From the NCBI GenBank assembly GCA_964019425.1, contig OZ025844.1:186001-250000 (forward strand): a stretch of 64,000 bases of DNA. The letters run 5' to 3'. Each line of letters opens with the position of its first letter. The first letter of the stretch is position 1. Below the pieces are notes generated by a model. The model was not told the origin of the DNA and made no database searches. It saw only the letters and a list, made by a program, of their open reading frames with translations. This DNA comes from Flectonema sp. DT1601 (taxonomy: Eukaryota > Euglenozoa > Diplonemea > Diplonemida > Diplonemidae). A program made the translations under genes and the position numbers. This document shows positions 30,261 to 40,399 of this stretch, piece after piece.

Positions 30261-31298
30261 TCAGCGAAGAGGCGATGCCTCGTTGCGGAAACCAGTGCAG
30301 TCCCATACAGGAAGACTCAGCTCTCCTTTATCGAGGTCTGAAGTTTCTGGTGAAGGTGAAGGGGAAGTAACCACGCCCCATATGTTTTGTCCTAATGGGC
30401 TCTTTGACTCACTCGGAAGGCTAGGCACTGATGAAGTACTTACGCTGTCATCTCCCCAACTGTCTATCGGCGTGAAAACTGTTTTTCCAAGTCCACCCCA
30501 CAACGATGGTTCAATGATAGAACTGCCTGCTTCCTGAGCAACCTCGTCCTGGTTCTTTCTCCACCACGATCTGCACACGTGCAAATTTCCACAAGATTTT
30601 CCGTACTTACACCTTCCAGTAATGTGCGGCATACACAAATCACGTAGTGTGAAAGTAGATTCTGAGTGCATTCTGCTTGCCTTAAGAAGCGCTTCATTTT
30701 CAGCAACGCAATCCATTGGAAGGGAAATCTGATTTCCAGATTCTAACTGAAGGCTGACCTTCATAGGGCTTCCATTATGAACATCTCCATGATTAGCACA
30801 ACAAGGAGTTCTTAAACGCTTTGGGTTCAGTCCTTTAATTTCACTTGGCTTAACGTGAATGTGACGACAGTTTCCAGCAAGAGGACAGTTTCCAAGCCTG
30901 AAGTCATTACACAATCGATGAGGGTGGATGTGTTGTCCTCTAGCGTGAGCTTTTCTGTATTCAATAAGACCTCTAGTTCTAAAAACTGCAGGGTACTTAA
31001 CAGCGAATACCAATAAGGTCTTATCAACTACCGTACATACTACTACTTCAGTCAAGAAATCAGTATCTAACACAACATTATACTGTTCTCTCATCTTCTT
31101 AATGTAATTAATATTTACGTGGTATGACTTGCACTTCTTTCCTTGTCTGCATGCGTTTTCCAAATGTAATCTGCATAAGCATCCTTTAAAATTCTTTCCT
31201 TTCATCCCCACTGTTGGTTCCACTTCGTTGGACGGAATATGGTACACTGTATCTCCTTTTGCTTGGGGATCTTTGAGCTGGTAAATAGAGCCAGTCAT
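30261..31298 (-). CDS. CCCH zinc-finger protein, paralogue of the gene at 25678
   Basis: 345 residues. Three fingers in the same order as the neighbour: [19 protein letters not shown] near residues 40-58, CNDFRLGNCPLAGNCRHIH, and CMPHITGRCKYGKSCGNLH followed by VCRSWW. The region between fingers 2 and 3 (LNPKRLRTPCCANHGD) matches the paralogue's RLRTPCCAQHGD. The C-terminal third is Ser/Pro-rich (SWGDDSVSTSSVPSLPSESK, then SPLGQNIWGVVTSPSPSPE), a likely phosphorylation and protein-binding tail, ending LSLPVWDCTG. Probable RNA-binding regulator. The two genes are about 3.6 kb apart and look like an old tandem duplication. It was not used as the donor for the chimeric gene, whose CCCH part matches the 25678 copy. 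Confidence 0.88.
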   Translation of the reverse strand: MTGSIYQLKDPQAKGDTVYHIPSNEVEPTVGMKGKNFKGCLCRLHLENACRQGKKCKSYHVNINYIKKMREQYNVVLDTDFLTEVVVCTVVDKTLLVFAVKYPAVFRTRGLIEYRKAHARGQHIHPHRLCNDFRLGNCPLAGNCRHIHVKPSEIKGLNPKRLRTPCCANHGDVHNGSPMKVSLQLESGNQISLPMDCVAENEALLKASRMHSESTFTLRDLCMPHITGRCKYGKSCGNLHVCRSWWRKNQDEVAQEAGSSIIEPSLWGGLGKTVFTPIDSWGDDSVSTSSVPSLPSESKSPLGQNIWGVVTSPSPSPETSDLDKGELSLPVWDCTGFRNEASPLR

Positions 31299-31860
31299 TT
31301 GTTTTTGTTTTTTTATTTTTTTTTCTTTTTTGTGTGAGCTTTAAATATGTTGGAAAGAACTGTTAACTAACACACCACGCGATTACGACGCTACTAACTG
31401 CTAAAGACCCCACCGTTAGTCATTTGTTTGTGTGAAAAAAAAAAAAAAAAAGAGAGAGAAAAAATTATTAAGAATATTTTCTCTATTCACTCACATCTTC
31501 TAATAAGTTTTCTTATACCACATCTATAATCAGGAGGGAGAGGACAGGAAAAGATAAAATAAATTACAAGAAAGTGTTCTTCGGGGGGTGGCGTGAGTGG
31601 GGGTAGTTTTTCTATTAGATTTATAGTTCCGCCTTTTTTTTTTTTTTTTTTCGCGTACAACTTGTTGATTGCCAGCATTACGACTAGCTTTGTTTTTAAG
31701 AACCTGGATTATTCTCATTCTGTTGTTCTTCTTTTTTTTCGATTTTTTTTCTTTTTTTTTTTTTTCTTCTCTTTGATAAATATTAACACATAAAACCAAC
31801 ACTCCATACACAAGAATTTACTAGTGTAGAAGAGATCCATGATGGTAACAATTTCTAATT

Positions 31861-31895
<35 letters not shown>

Positions 31896-32543
31896 ATTTA
31901 GATAGACAGCCTTGTATTTGTTGATCGCAGACAGTATTAGTGGCGCACGGGGAAATAAATAATAAAGAAACGGCTCTTAATCTGAATAGTTTCTTCTCCG
32001 ACTTCGTCGGTGCAAAAAAAAAAAAAAAAAAAGAAAGCCAAATATTGCAATGACTGCGCTCTGACGATTTCTTTTCCGATATAAATCAGAGCACTGGATA
32101 ATCGTTCGGGAAACTGATACCGCACTTGTTTTGTAATTCTTTTTTTTGTTGTTGTTGTTGTACTAAAAAGAGGTTTATTTATCGCAACCATTCTGTTGTA
32201 ACTTCACTGTCGATACGTGCAGAAAAAAGACATACAATTGCTCAATAAAGAGAATCGATATGGTAAGGCGAAAGTACAGCAACGGAGTCAGCGCATTGCG
32301 TCTTTTCCTAAACTAAAAGAAAGAATAAGAACAGATTGTCTGATGAACATCACATTCGCTTTAGGCAATTAGTGAACGCCACGCTTTGGTAGGACGATAA
32401 CCGAATCTAGTGATCAGTCTGTCTACCTCTCACTGCAGTAATTGTCACGTTTCGTAAGTGTTTCTATTCTTATTAATAATATGAACAGTCACTACTGTAA
32501 TGCATACTAAGGTATCAAGTATCACTTTTAGTACAAATCAACT
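31299..32543. other. Gene-free stretch, 1.2 kb
   Basis: Several long homopolymers, including about 32 A at 31862-31893. The motif TTGATCGCAGACAGT (31920-31934) recurs as TCGATCGCAGACAGT at 41173. No gene recognised. Confidence 0.5.
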
Positions 32544-33503
32544 TCAAAACCTCCGCTGAGATGGAGGACGAGCTCCGATTGGAGACGTATAACGCGGATG
32601 GATATCTCTCGCAGGAGGTGAGCGAACAGAACCCGGTGATCTTAAGAAACCTGGTCCTTCTGGAGTATACATTCCTGTTGTTCCTCGTGGTGATGGTGGA
32701 ACTGGTGGTGCAGGAGTGCCAGTATGAGGAGATGAAAACCCATGAACCAGAGGCTCTGCAACTCTAGTAGGAGGAGACTTAACAGAATAACGACCTTCAA
32801 GTTCTGCTGACAACATCTCATTCTGTGACATCAGACCTATTGATTGATCTCTTGAGTGTCTCTTTGATTCAATTAACATGTTCTCTGTGTGACCTAATGT
32901 GTGTCGAAGCTGTTCATTTTGAGTGTGAAGGTCTACAAGCTCATGGAGAGTATCATCCTTTTGCTTTTGCATTGCTGTTTTTAACAACGATACCTCCCTA
33001 CTGTTAGCATCACGAAGTCTCCTAACAACTTCATCTGATTGCTGTTTACTAAAAGTATCGTCCAGGGCAAGTCTAGATAAGCGAACATTTACCTTCACTG
33101 CGATATGTTGATTTTCTTCAAGTTCGTACATAGGAGTTGGATTTCCAGGATCACCTGGTTTGAATATAGCACCTATTGTTCTAACGAAATCTAAATAAGT
33201 ACCTCTTTGTAATAATATCTCGTACTGAGTCATTGCTTCCATTAAAGGTCGAACGTCTTCTTGGTACATAGCCATCATCTCAATCTTGGATATTAAAACA
33301 CATCTGTTGACAGCTGTCTCTACTTCAGATAGATATGTCATTCTATCAACCAAGCAGATTATTTTTTTTATTGGCTTACCACCCGCTCGTTGTCCCTGTC
33401 CAGTTGCCTGAAAAAAATGAATCGCACAACCAGCAGCTGTATGAGCTGAAGAGGCAACAAATTGAACTTTTAGTCCAACTCGTTGATTCATATTTCCTAA
33501 CAT
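32544..33503 (-). CDS. Coiled-coil protein with Pro/Arg-rich tail
   Basis: About 319 residues from ATG 33503 (context AACATACAATG); the frame stays open to an earlier Met at 33551. Not assigned to a named family. Residues about 1-150 look globular (LKVQFVASSAHTAAGCAIHF; KKIICLVDRMTYLSEVETAV; KIEMMAMYQEDVRPLMEAMT). Residues about 150-235 are helical and charged (EVVRRLRDANSREVSLLKTA; LVDLHTQNEQLRHTLGHTEN), consistent with a coiled coil. The last 80 residues are Pro/Gly/Arg/Ser-rich (TGTPAPPVPPSPRGTTG; FLRSPGSVRSPPARD; RYTSPIGARPPSQRRF). The tail style resembles that of the partial gene at 61957-64000, suggesting both belong to one cytoskeletal structure. A TTTTTTTCAG inside the frame could be an unused acceptor. 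Confidence 0.75.
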   Translation of the reverse strand: MLGNMNQRVGLKVQFVASSAHTAAGCAIHFFQATGQGQRAGGKPIKKIICLVDRMTYLSEVETAVNRCVLISKIEMMAMYQEDVRPLMEAMTQYEILLQRGTYLDFVRTIGAIFKPGDPGNPTPMYELEENQHIAVKVNVRLSRLALDDTFSKQQSDEVVRRLRDANSREVSLLKTAMQKQKDDTLHELVDLHTQNEQLRHTLGHTENMLIESKRHSRDQSIGLMSQNEMLSAELEGRYSVKSPPTRVAEPLVHGFSSPHTGTPAPPVPPSPRGTTGMYTPEGPGFLRSPGSVRSPPARDIHPRYTSPIGARPPSQRRF

Positions 33504-34008
33504 TGTATGTTTGTTTCCCTGGTGAAGGGGGGACTTGGATAAATAAATCAAGGGTTAACACGCAACAAATTAGACATGAATCATTATAACTGGATTCTGT
33601 CCACACGGTGAAGGGGGGACCTTTGATACGATACGAAAAGATTTAATACGGTACGATCTATCTGGGAAGGTGTGTGGGGGGGAGGTGAGGTAATTCCGAC
33701 GTGTTAGAATTTCATAATCTTGTATCTGAGAGAGAATAAAATAATAAAAAAAGAAAATATAACTCATAAACATGTCGTTACGTCGACGTCGGCGCTCAAT
33801 CAGGATAGAAATAAAACACTTCATTCAGAAGAGAAGAATCGGCGCTCTGACGTCAGACAGTGTGAGGCAAATAACAAAAAGGGGAAAATTTTTAGAATCG
33901 AAAAAAAAAAAAAAAAAAAAAAAAGGGAAAACTACTACAAACTTCGATGAGAGTATCAGTTAGAGAATAGTGGCGAAGGACAAGTTGGAACTATAAAATA
34001 AAAAGTCA
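33504..34008. other. Intergenic, 505 bases
   Basis: Contains a run of about 24 A (33901-33924) and the TCTGTCCACACG motif at 33597. No gene. Confidence 0.5.
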
Positions 34009-37000
34009 TTAGTATGGGTCTTCATCATCGTTGTAGTTGTTTTCGTCAGTGTCGTAGTCGAACATGATACCACCGTGAACGTCTTGAAGGTGTTCATATA
34101 CATCTGGAAACTCTTCTCCACACTCCCAACACCAATGACAACCACAAACACATGTTAAGTGACTGCATCCATCAAGTTTAACTGTTGGAACATCACAACT
34201 CGGACAATTCTTAGATTTGGAATCCACCATTACAATTTGACAACTTTCACACTTAAAGTTTGTTAGTTCAGTTTGAGCAAGTTCACCGCAAGCTTTGGGA
34301 AAAGCCTCCTTCACTTTGTAACACTTAATACACCATGCGTAGCTCATATCAGTTTTAAACTTTATTGTTTGTTGAGTTTTATGGGCAACTCTTGATGTGA
34401 TGATGCAACATGCCTGGGGATTGAACTTGCGGAGAACTGCTCCCTTTGGAATATTTTTACAAAATGGACAAAGAGATAATGTCGGAGAGTATAAGTGACC
34501 AGGTTTGAGAGACGAGTACCAAGACTTGAGACAATCACTGCAGCAGATGTTATTACAGTGTCCACAAGGTGACTGCAAGTGATGAAATGAATATTCCTCA
34601 AAACACAAATTACAACACGTCGTTAGAGACCCTGTTGTTATCGTTTTTACGATATCAGTTGCCATCTCTTGTTTGTTTAAGATAGGAATGTTTTTCTTAG
34701 AATCAACAAACCACTCTGAATTGTTAATATCACTCGGACATTTTGCTGAAAAGCAATCATTCATAAATGGAATTCTGAATTGTGATCCTGCCTTCCAAAG
34801 TTTAAATAAATTCCTTGACTCAATCAGCTGACCAGTTAAGATACTCGACAAACCCAACACCTTCTCAACTATGTAGTTGCTATCACTGTTATGTAGTAGT
34901 TGCAACAGGGTTATTTCTTGAGAATGAATTCCTTCTTTGATGTTATTCGAACAGACTCCACAACAAGAATTATCAGCTGCCGCATCAGAAATAATAAAAT
35001 TCATCTTACAATTACTGCATTGTCTTGTTGGTTTTACTTGTTTATGTTCACGACAGTAATAACATTTTGGAGCGACACGAAGCAAATCAATTCTAACTAC
35101 TGCATAAATACAATTACAGGTACGGCATTCAACTAAGTGAGATTTTTCTGGATCATTTTCCAAAGCCTCTACACTGTGATAACACAGAGCACAAGTATCG
35201 TTATTTATCATCAGTGAAATAGAACGATTTTGATTGCAACCTTTACATTGTTTTTTATGATCGTGGTATAACCGATTATGTTGTGGACGGTATCCAGTAG
35301 AAGACTGCAGTCTGTACTGTAAAGTCTTTTTAACTCTTTCATAGTAATTAATATTGTTAAAAAGTTTTACCTCCGTTGATGTTAAATACTTTTCTGAAAT
35401 GTTTCTAACCAGATAACCAAATTCTTTCGATAAGATTTCAGGATAAATATCATATTTTTCCGGGTGTGGAATCCAACAGCCCTTGACGCTGCTAAGGAAT
35501 GCCTCTGCTCTCGATTTTAAGTGTTTGTTTCCAGAGAGCATCGCAACACAAGCAATAATGCAAGCTGGTCGAAGAGACAATATTAATCCTGGTTCTAACA
35601 AGTGGATTAAGGATGAAAAAAAATCTGAATTTGAAAGCATCATTGGTATGAATTTCGGAGATTGTTTGTCTTGTAAAGTTTGAATTAATTTTAATTTGTG
35701 TACTTTTGCAGATTGTAATGTAGTTAAGAAGTTTTGCAGCTGACCCAACACTCCAGGTGATGGGGAATGAATCGAACGAATGTCTTTACGAGATGGAAAC
35801 TTGTCGAGAGTTACTCCAGTAGGATTAGATATTAACACTTCAATCTTGTCTGTTTTTGAAGAGTTGATTACTGATGTGAAACGTTGAATTAATTCTTCAC
35901 CTTGATTATACGATTCGTCTATCCATCTCAAAAGATCATCTCTTTTTGTTGTATCCTTTGCTTTACCCAGTGATACTATACAGCCATCGATTCCTTCTTG
36001 AAGTGTTCTGAACCTGTTGTCTTCTCTATTACAACAAACTAATCTCCAAAGCCTTCCAGTGATGCTGTTATATGTTAGTGAAGAGACCTTTGTTGGGGTT
36101 AATAAATCTGTAAGAACTCGATAGACGAGATCTCTGAAGTCAGAATTTGTTTTGAATAATTTTGGTAGAACAGACGTGTCTTTCTTAATTGAATTTAACG
36201 GATGAAAAGAGTTGAAGGATTTTTCAATTAAAGTAGCTTTGTTGCTTTTGACAAGTTCTGGTGTGTTTGTCAGTATGTTCATTGCTTTTTGAACGTCATC
36301 ACCAGAAAGACGAAGTGCTTCTACATTAGAGAATTCATCTACAAACCCCATTGATGTTAGCGTCTTCAAAAGAGGATCTTGCTTCTGTCTTTTTATTGAA
36401 ATTCCTTTTTTCTGTTCTCGTCTCAACCCAAGCAGTTCATGGGCATTATTCTCATGCAGGTTTGCATCATTCAACTTCTCTAACACTTTACTATCATAAT
36501 ATAAACACTTTGCCGTAGTCACAAAGTCACAAGAATCACCAATCAACTGACTCAGTAAGCCAATAGAATGTTTTGTAATAGTATATGGTTGTGTGTCAGG
36601 TAATACAATAACCTCACCGACACATGAATAAATATGATGCAATGAGGAAGTTGATCCGTGAGGTAGGAATGTAAAACACGGGACTGATAATTTTCTGAAA
36701 GTACGACTGATATTTATCCAGTCAAAACCTGGTTGTTTTTGATCTAGTTTTGATCTTTCTGCATTGAAATTATCACTACTTGACTTTGTTTGTCTGTGAT
36801 GAGGTGGAGCATCAGTGTAATGAAAAACAACAGTCGGAGTTGATGGGGATTCGTTTATACGATAAAGCGCTTCATTAAAAGCAGTCTTGACAGCTTCAGG
36901 AGTATCACCACCGCCATTAGGTCGAAGAGACTTCGCAAAATCCATTGCGTCTGCTTCACTGCCGTAGGAATGTGTTAATACTTTTGTTCCATCACAATAG

Positions 37001-37368
37001 TCTTTGTAAGCAATTAAGTCAAGTTGGGCATCACCTTGGAATAGAATGTTAAATACCGAAAACATCTGTGGAATTGTCTCTTTTAGTGATAATAAAAAAC
37101 TGTTCATCGATCCAGTAGTGTCCATGACTACCATTATTCTTACAGATGCTGTCAGTTTTATTTTCTTTTGAATTGGTTTTGGAACTTCATTACCGACGTC
37201 AACAAGACCTTTCAGTATTCTGTTGGCATGTCCCAAAGGAATTCTGATTCCAACCAAGTCTGCTCGTTTTAGCCCTTCTAAGTCGTCTATCGTTTCTATT
37301 CCGTTTATCAGCATTGTCTCTGTGTGTTGAACTAGACCTAGTCTAGACAAGTACGTCTTTATATCCAT
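34009..37368 (-). CDS. SAM-VWA-UBA-RBR E3 ubiquitin ligase
   Basis: 1119 residues in one exon from ATG 37368 (context CACAGAAACAATG). Residues 1-55 are a SAM domain (LGLVQHTETMLINGIETIDD, then LVGIRIPLGHANRILKGL). Residues about 70-260 are a von Willebrand A domain with MIDAS DTTGSMNS near residue 81. Residues about 330-372 fit a UBA domain (LLKTLTSMGF ... VQKAMNIL). A long middle part with several CxxC pairs is unassigned. The C-terminus is an RBR module: RING1 near residues 915-960 (CCNLCFEEY, CGHCNNICCSDCLK), an IBR (CIKCYKVKEAF ... CESC) and RING2 (CPSCDVPTVKLDGCSHLTC, then CGCHWCWECG). Cys1068 in DGC is the expected catalytic cysteine that accepts ubiquitin from the E2 before transfer. 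The VWA domain probably recruits partners. A TAACACAG acceptor-like site lies 5 bases before the ATG. Confidence 0.92.
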   Translation of the reverse strand: MDIKTYLSRLGLVQHTETMLINGIETIDDLEGLKRADLVGIRIPLGHANRILKGLVDVGNEVPKPIQKKIKLTASVRIMVVMDTTGSMNSFLLSLKETIPQMFSVFNILFQGDAQLDLIAYKDYCDGTKVLTHSYGSEADAMDFAKSLRPNGGGDTPEAVKTAFNEALYRINESPSTPTVVFHYTDAPPHHRQTKSSSDNFNAERSKLDQKQPGFDWINISRTFRKLSVPCFTFLPHGSTSSLHHIYSCVGEVIVLPDTQPYTITKHSIGLLSQLIGDSCDFVTTAKCLYYDSKVLEKLNDANLHENNAHELLGLRREQKKGISIKRQKQDPLLKTLTSMGFVDEFSNVEALRLSGDDVQKAMNILTNTPELVKSNKATLIEKSFNSFHPLNSIKKDTSVLPKLFKTNSDFRDLVYRVLTDLLTPTKVSSLTYNSITGRLWRLVCCNREDNRFRTLQEGIDGCIVSLGKAKDTTKRDDLLRWIDESYNQGEELIQRFTSVINSSKTDKIEVLISNPTGVTLDKFPSRKDIRSIHSPSPGVLGQLQNFLTTLQSAKVHKLKLIQTLQDKQSPKFIPMMLSNSDFFSSLIHLLEPGLILSLRPACIIACVAMLSGNKHLKSRAEAFLSSVKGCWIPHPEKYDIYPEILSKEFGYLVRNISEKYLTSTEVKLFNNINYYERVKKTLQYRLQSSTGYRPQHNRLYHDHKKQCKGCNQNRSISLMINNDTCALCYHSVEALENDPEKSHLVECRTCNCIYAVVRIDLLRVAPKCYYCREHKQVKPTRQCSNCKMNFIISDAAADNSCCGVCSNNIKEGIHSQEITLLQLLHNSDSNYIVEKVLGLSSILTGQLIESRNLFKLWKAGSQFRIPFMNDCFSAKCPSDINNSEWFVDSKKNIPILNKQEMATDIVKTITTGSLTTCCNLCFEEYSFHHLQSPCGHCNNICCSDCLKSWYSSLKPGHLYSPTLSLCPFCKNIPKGAVLRKFNPQACCIITSRVAHKTQQTIKFKTDMSYAWCIKCYKVKEAFPKACGELAQTELTNFKCESCQIVMVDSKSKNCPSCDVPTVKLDGCSHLTCVCGCHWCWECGEEFPDVYEHLQDVHGGIMFDYDTDENNYNDDEDPY

Positions 37369-37451
37369 TGTTTCTGTGTTATAGTATGTATGCTTGTCTA
37401 GACAAAAAAGAATATTATTATAAGAAAAGCGAATAAGAATGAACGTGTAAC

Positions 37452-37486
<35 letters not shown>

Positions 37487-37875
37487 AATTTTTTCTTAAG
37501 TGCATGTTTACATCTTGAAAGATGCTCGTGGCGTAGATAGAGAAAAGGTAGTAGATAGGTTCGATATGAATTCTCAGAATTTAAGGGCAAGGTATGAAAA
37601 GCGTGTAGAATATTTGCAAACACAGGATTTCCTTTTTTTTTTTTTAATGCCGTTGAGAATACTAACAGCATGGGAGAACAAGAGAAAATCCGTGTGTGCG
37701 CACAAAAACAGTATCCGTAACGAGTTCGTAAGAAATGACACGTGTTATCAATAATCCCTTACAAAAAAACTAACTTATTAGGGAAGTTAAAAAAATAAAT
37801 AAATAAATAAAGTTACAAGATCAGACCCCAGAGGATAGATAAGGTAAGCATTCAATTTTTTGAATCTTAAAAGCA
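37369..37875. other. Intergenic, 507 bases
   Basis: The coding strand of the RBR gene carries about 31 consecutive T roughly 85-115 bases upstream of its ATG (37452-37482). No gene. Confidence 0.5.
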
Positions 37876-39900
37876 TCAGTTACCCGAACAGGCAACCAGT
37901 GCTGCAGCAGCTTCTGAATTCCTCCCTTGATGATAGAGAGGTGTTTCACCAGCGTAGTTAAGACTGTTGGGAGAGAGACCAGAATTAATTAATGCAATCA
38001 CCGCAGAATAATCTTTTCGATAGTGAAGTGCTGTACTACCCGCAGAGTTACAAGCAAGAGGATCAGCACCAGCCACAAGTAAAGCCAACACAGACTCATA
38101 ACAATATTGTGAATGTAGAGGTCGATCACCTCGGTTAGAAGAAGCATTCGGATCACATCCAGAAATGAGAAGAGATTGTACTGCAGGACCATCTTTTGGT
38201 TTATGAAGTGGTGTTTCACCATAACTATCAAGAGCATTAACATTAGCACCAACAGCAATTAAAGCTGTTACAGCATCATGTGATTCCTGTCTATGCAGAG
38301 CTGTAACTTTAGATATTGTGGTGGCCCTGAAATCAGCACCAGCTTCTAGTAATGCTCTCACACTATTACCATCTCTGGAGACATGAAGTGGTGTTTCTCC
38401 TGATGTTGTACACCATCGAGGGGATGCACCTAATTTGAGTAATGCTATTGTTGACTCTCCAGTTTTTTGACAAAATAACGGTGTTCCGTAGTAAGTTTCT
38501 GCATCAACATTTGCACCTGCGGCAATCAGAGCCTCTACAGCATCAGCATCTTTATGAAAGTGGAGAGGAGTTTCGTTGTTGATATCTGTTTTTGCTTTTG
38601 GGTCACCTCCCCATCGAAGTATCATTTGAATACATCCTCCGTTACTCTGTAAATGTAATGGAGTCTCACCTGTGTATGATGTAGCATTAGCATACGCACC
38701 TGCCTTTAACAATAATTCAACTGCGCTTTCCGTTTTTGGATAATGTAAGGGAGTTCTTCCCAATACTGTCCAAGAGTTGGCATCACTTTTTCGAAGCAAT
38801 AAAGAAACGGATTGAGCTGCTTCAGCCAAGTGAAGTGGGATCTCTCCCTTATTATTCGCTAAAGTAGGATCAGCATCGTGATCCAATAATAATTCAACAG
38901 TTTCTGGTGAGGTGTGTATATGAAGAGGTGTGTTTCCGTTTACATCAACGACATTAGCATCCGCTCCACCTTTTAACAATGTTTTTAAAACTGAAAATGA
39001 TATTTTCGGTGTATGTAGAACCGTTTGATTTTGTAAGTCTGAGGTATTTAATTCAACACCGTGGTCTACAAGTAACTCTGTGACATCCTCATCATCAAGA
39101 TGAGTGAAGATAGGCGTTCTACCATTGCCATCTCTCTTATTCATATTTACAGATATGCTAACAAGGTAGTTAATACATTCAAATGTTTTTAATTTATGTA
39201 ATAGAGTCTCTCCGTAGTTTGTCGAGATTGCGAGACATCCAGGAGACAATTGATGAAGAGATTCGAATATCTCACAAGTTCCGTTGGCATCAGAAGACTC
39301 ACAATGTGATAAAAGAGAATTATTATTAATAAGTAAATTGATCAACGAGATTACGTAATTTGCATCCGGTAGAATCCCCGCGTGTAATAGCGAAAACAGA
39401 ACTTCTTTCCGAGGAGTGGCAGAGGTGATCTCTGTATGTAACGTGTCTCCGAGAGACTTTAAATGCTCATCAGTACAAAGAGAACTTTTTATAATCGATG
39501 ACAGAGTGTCCAAACGTGAACCCACAGCTGCTTGCATTGCCATGACTGGGATGTTCATTGTTGGGGGTAGTCCCCATGTTTCTACAGCTGCAATAAGTAA
39601 GTTGCTGAGTCCAAAATACTTCACATTCTTGAGTAGCATAAACCTTGTTGATGCGCTCTCTTCTTTAAAACACTCAAGTAGTTCGTCCCCGTAAAGTAAA
39701 AGGTTGTGAATCTGTCGAAATTCCTCTCCTTGTTGTGGGATCTTTATCTTTCTAGTTTGGACCTCTTGCCAACCCCCTCCTTCTTCGCATAGCATTGCTT
39801 GGAAATATTTTCCTTTTCGAAGTAGTTTTGTTTCTATAGTGAACACCTCGCCATTGCACGAAATGATATCGTATGTGTCATTATCGATTTTAGTTGTCAT
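37876..39900 (-). CDS. BTB-like plus ankyrin-repeat protein
   Basis: 674 residues. The N-terminal 110 residues look like a diverged BTB/POZ domain (YDIISCNGEVFTIETKLLRK, then KYFQAML and a helical tail), followed by about 130 helical residues. From about residue 215 to the end there are roughly 13 ankyrin-type repeats, most with the core G-x-T-P-L-H and a helix ending A-L/L-L-x-A-G-A (for example NGNTPLHIHTSPETVELLLD; SYGETPLHKPKDGPAVQSLL). Each repeat has the first helix shortened to a few residues (HxxxxxxAVxALIxAGA), giving a period near 30. BTB-ankyrin proteins often bridge cullin-3 ligases to substrates, which is only an inference here. Immediately upstream of the ATG is TTCTATTTCCCAGTTAA, a strong acceptor-like sequence. 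Stop TGA at 37878. Confidence 0.87.
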   Translation of the reverse strand: MTTKIDNDTYDIISCNGEVFTIETKLLRKGKYFQAMLCEEGGGWQEVQTRKIKIPQQGEEFRQIHNLLLYGDELLECFKEESASTRFMLLKNVKYFGLSNLLIAAVETWGLPPTMNIPVMAMQAAVGSRLDTLSSIIKSSLCTDEHLKSLGDTLHTEITSATPRKEVLFSLLHAGILPDANYVISLINLLINNNSLLSHCESSDANGTCEIFESLHQLSPGCLAISTNYGETLLHKLKTFECINYLVSISVNMNKRDGNGRTPIFTHLDDEDVTELLVDHGVELNTSDLQNQTVLHTPKISFSVLKTLLKGGADANVVDVNGNTPLHIHTSPETVELLLDHDADPTLANNKGEIPLHLAEAAQSVSLLLRKSDANSWTVLGRTPLHYPKTESAVELLLKAGAYANATSYTGETPLHLQSNGGCIQMILRWGGDPKAKTDINNETPLHFHKDADAVEALIAAGANVDAETYYGTPLFCQKTGESTIALLKLGASPRWCTTSGETPLHVSRDGNSVRALLEAGADFRATTISKVTALHRQESHDAVTALIAVGANVNALDSYGETPLHKPKDGPAVQSLLISGCDPNASSNRGDRPLHSQYCYESVLALLVAGADPLACNSAGSTALHYRKDYSAVIALINSGLSPNSLNYAGETPLYHQGRNSEAAAALVACSGN

Positions 39901-40399
39901 TTAACTGGGAAATAGAACCAGATTATCATACATAAGGTCAGGGTTATATTATTTATTTATTTACGAACGCCTAGCCAAAAGCCAGGAAAAGCTCAACAGG
40001 GTAACAGTAGTTATATCGGCAACCGCGATAAGAGACGTAGACTAACCTGACTACCTAAACCCACGCGAGCATATAAAAATAAAAACATGAACATCTATTG
40101 TATATCCTGTTGAAAAAACAAAAAGAAATTAAGTTTTCCATTAATAGCGCAGAAAGAAAAAAGTTGGCTAGTATGGGGGGCAATCAAGCGTGGAGCCCAT
40201 CACTTTTTATTTTATTTTTTTTCCCACTTTTTTTTTTTTTCTTCATTTGAAATACTTAATTACTCTATAAGTTTTGCTCTAGCCTTTTTCATTAATCGGC
40301 GTTTTAAATCGGTGGTCTGCCTTACACATGACAATAATAGTTATTGCAATTATAAGGTAATTCCCTTTGTAAATATGCACTAAGAACCAATGGCAACTA
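39901..40399. other. Intergenic, 499 bases
   Basis: Bases 39946-40010 loosely resemble the start of R1 copy A near 868-915 (TTATTTATTTAT, GCC, AAGCTC). No gene. Confidence 0.45.

Noticed and set aside
30217-30537. Plus-strand 106-codon frame overlapping the CCCH gene
   Set aside because: Shadow of the conserved minus-strand zinc-finger gene.
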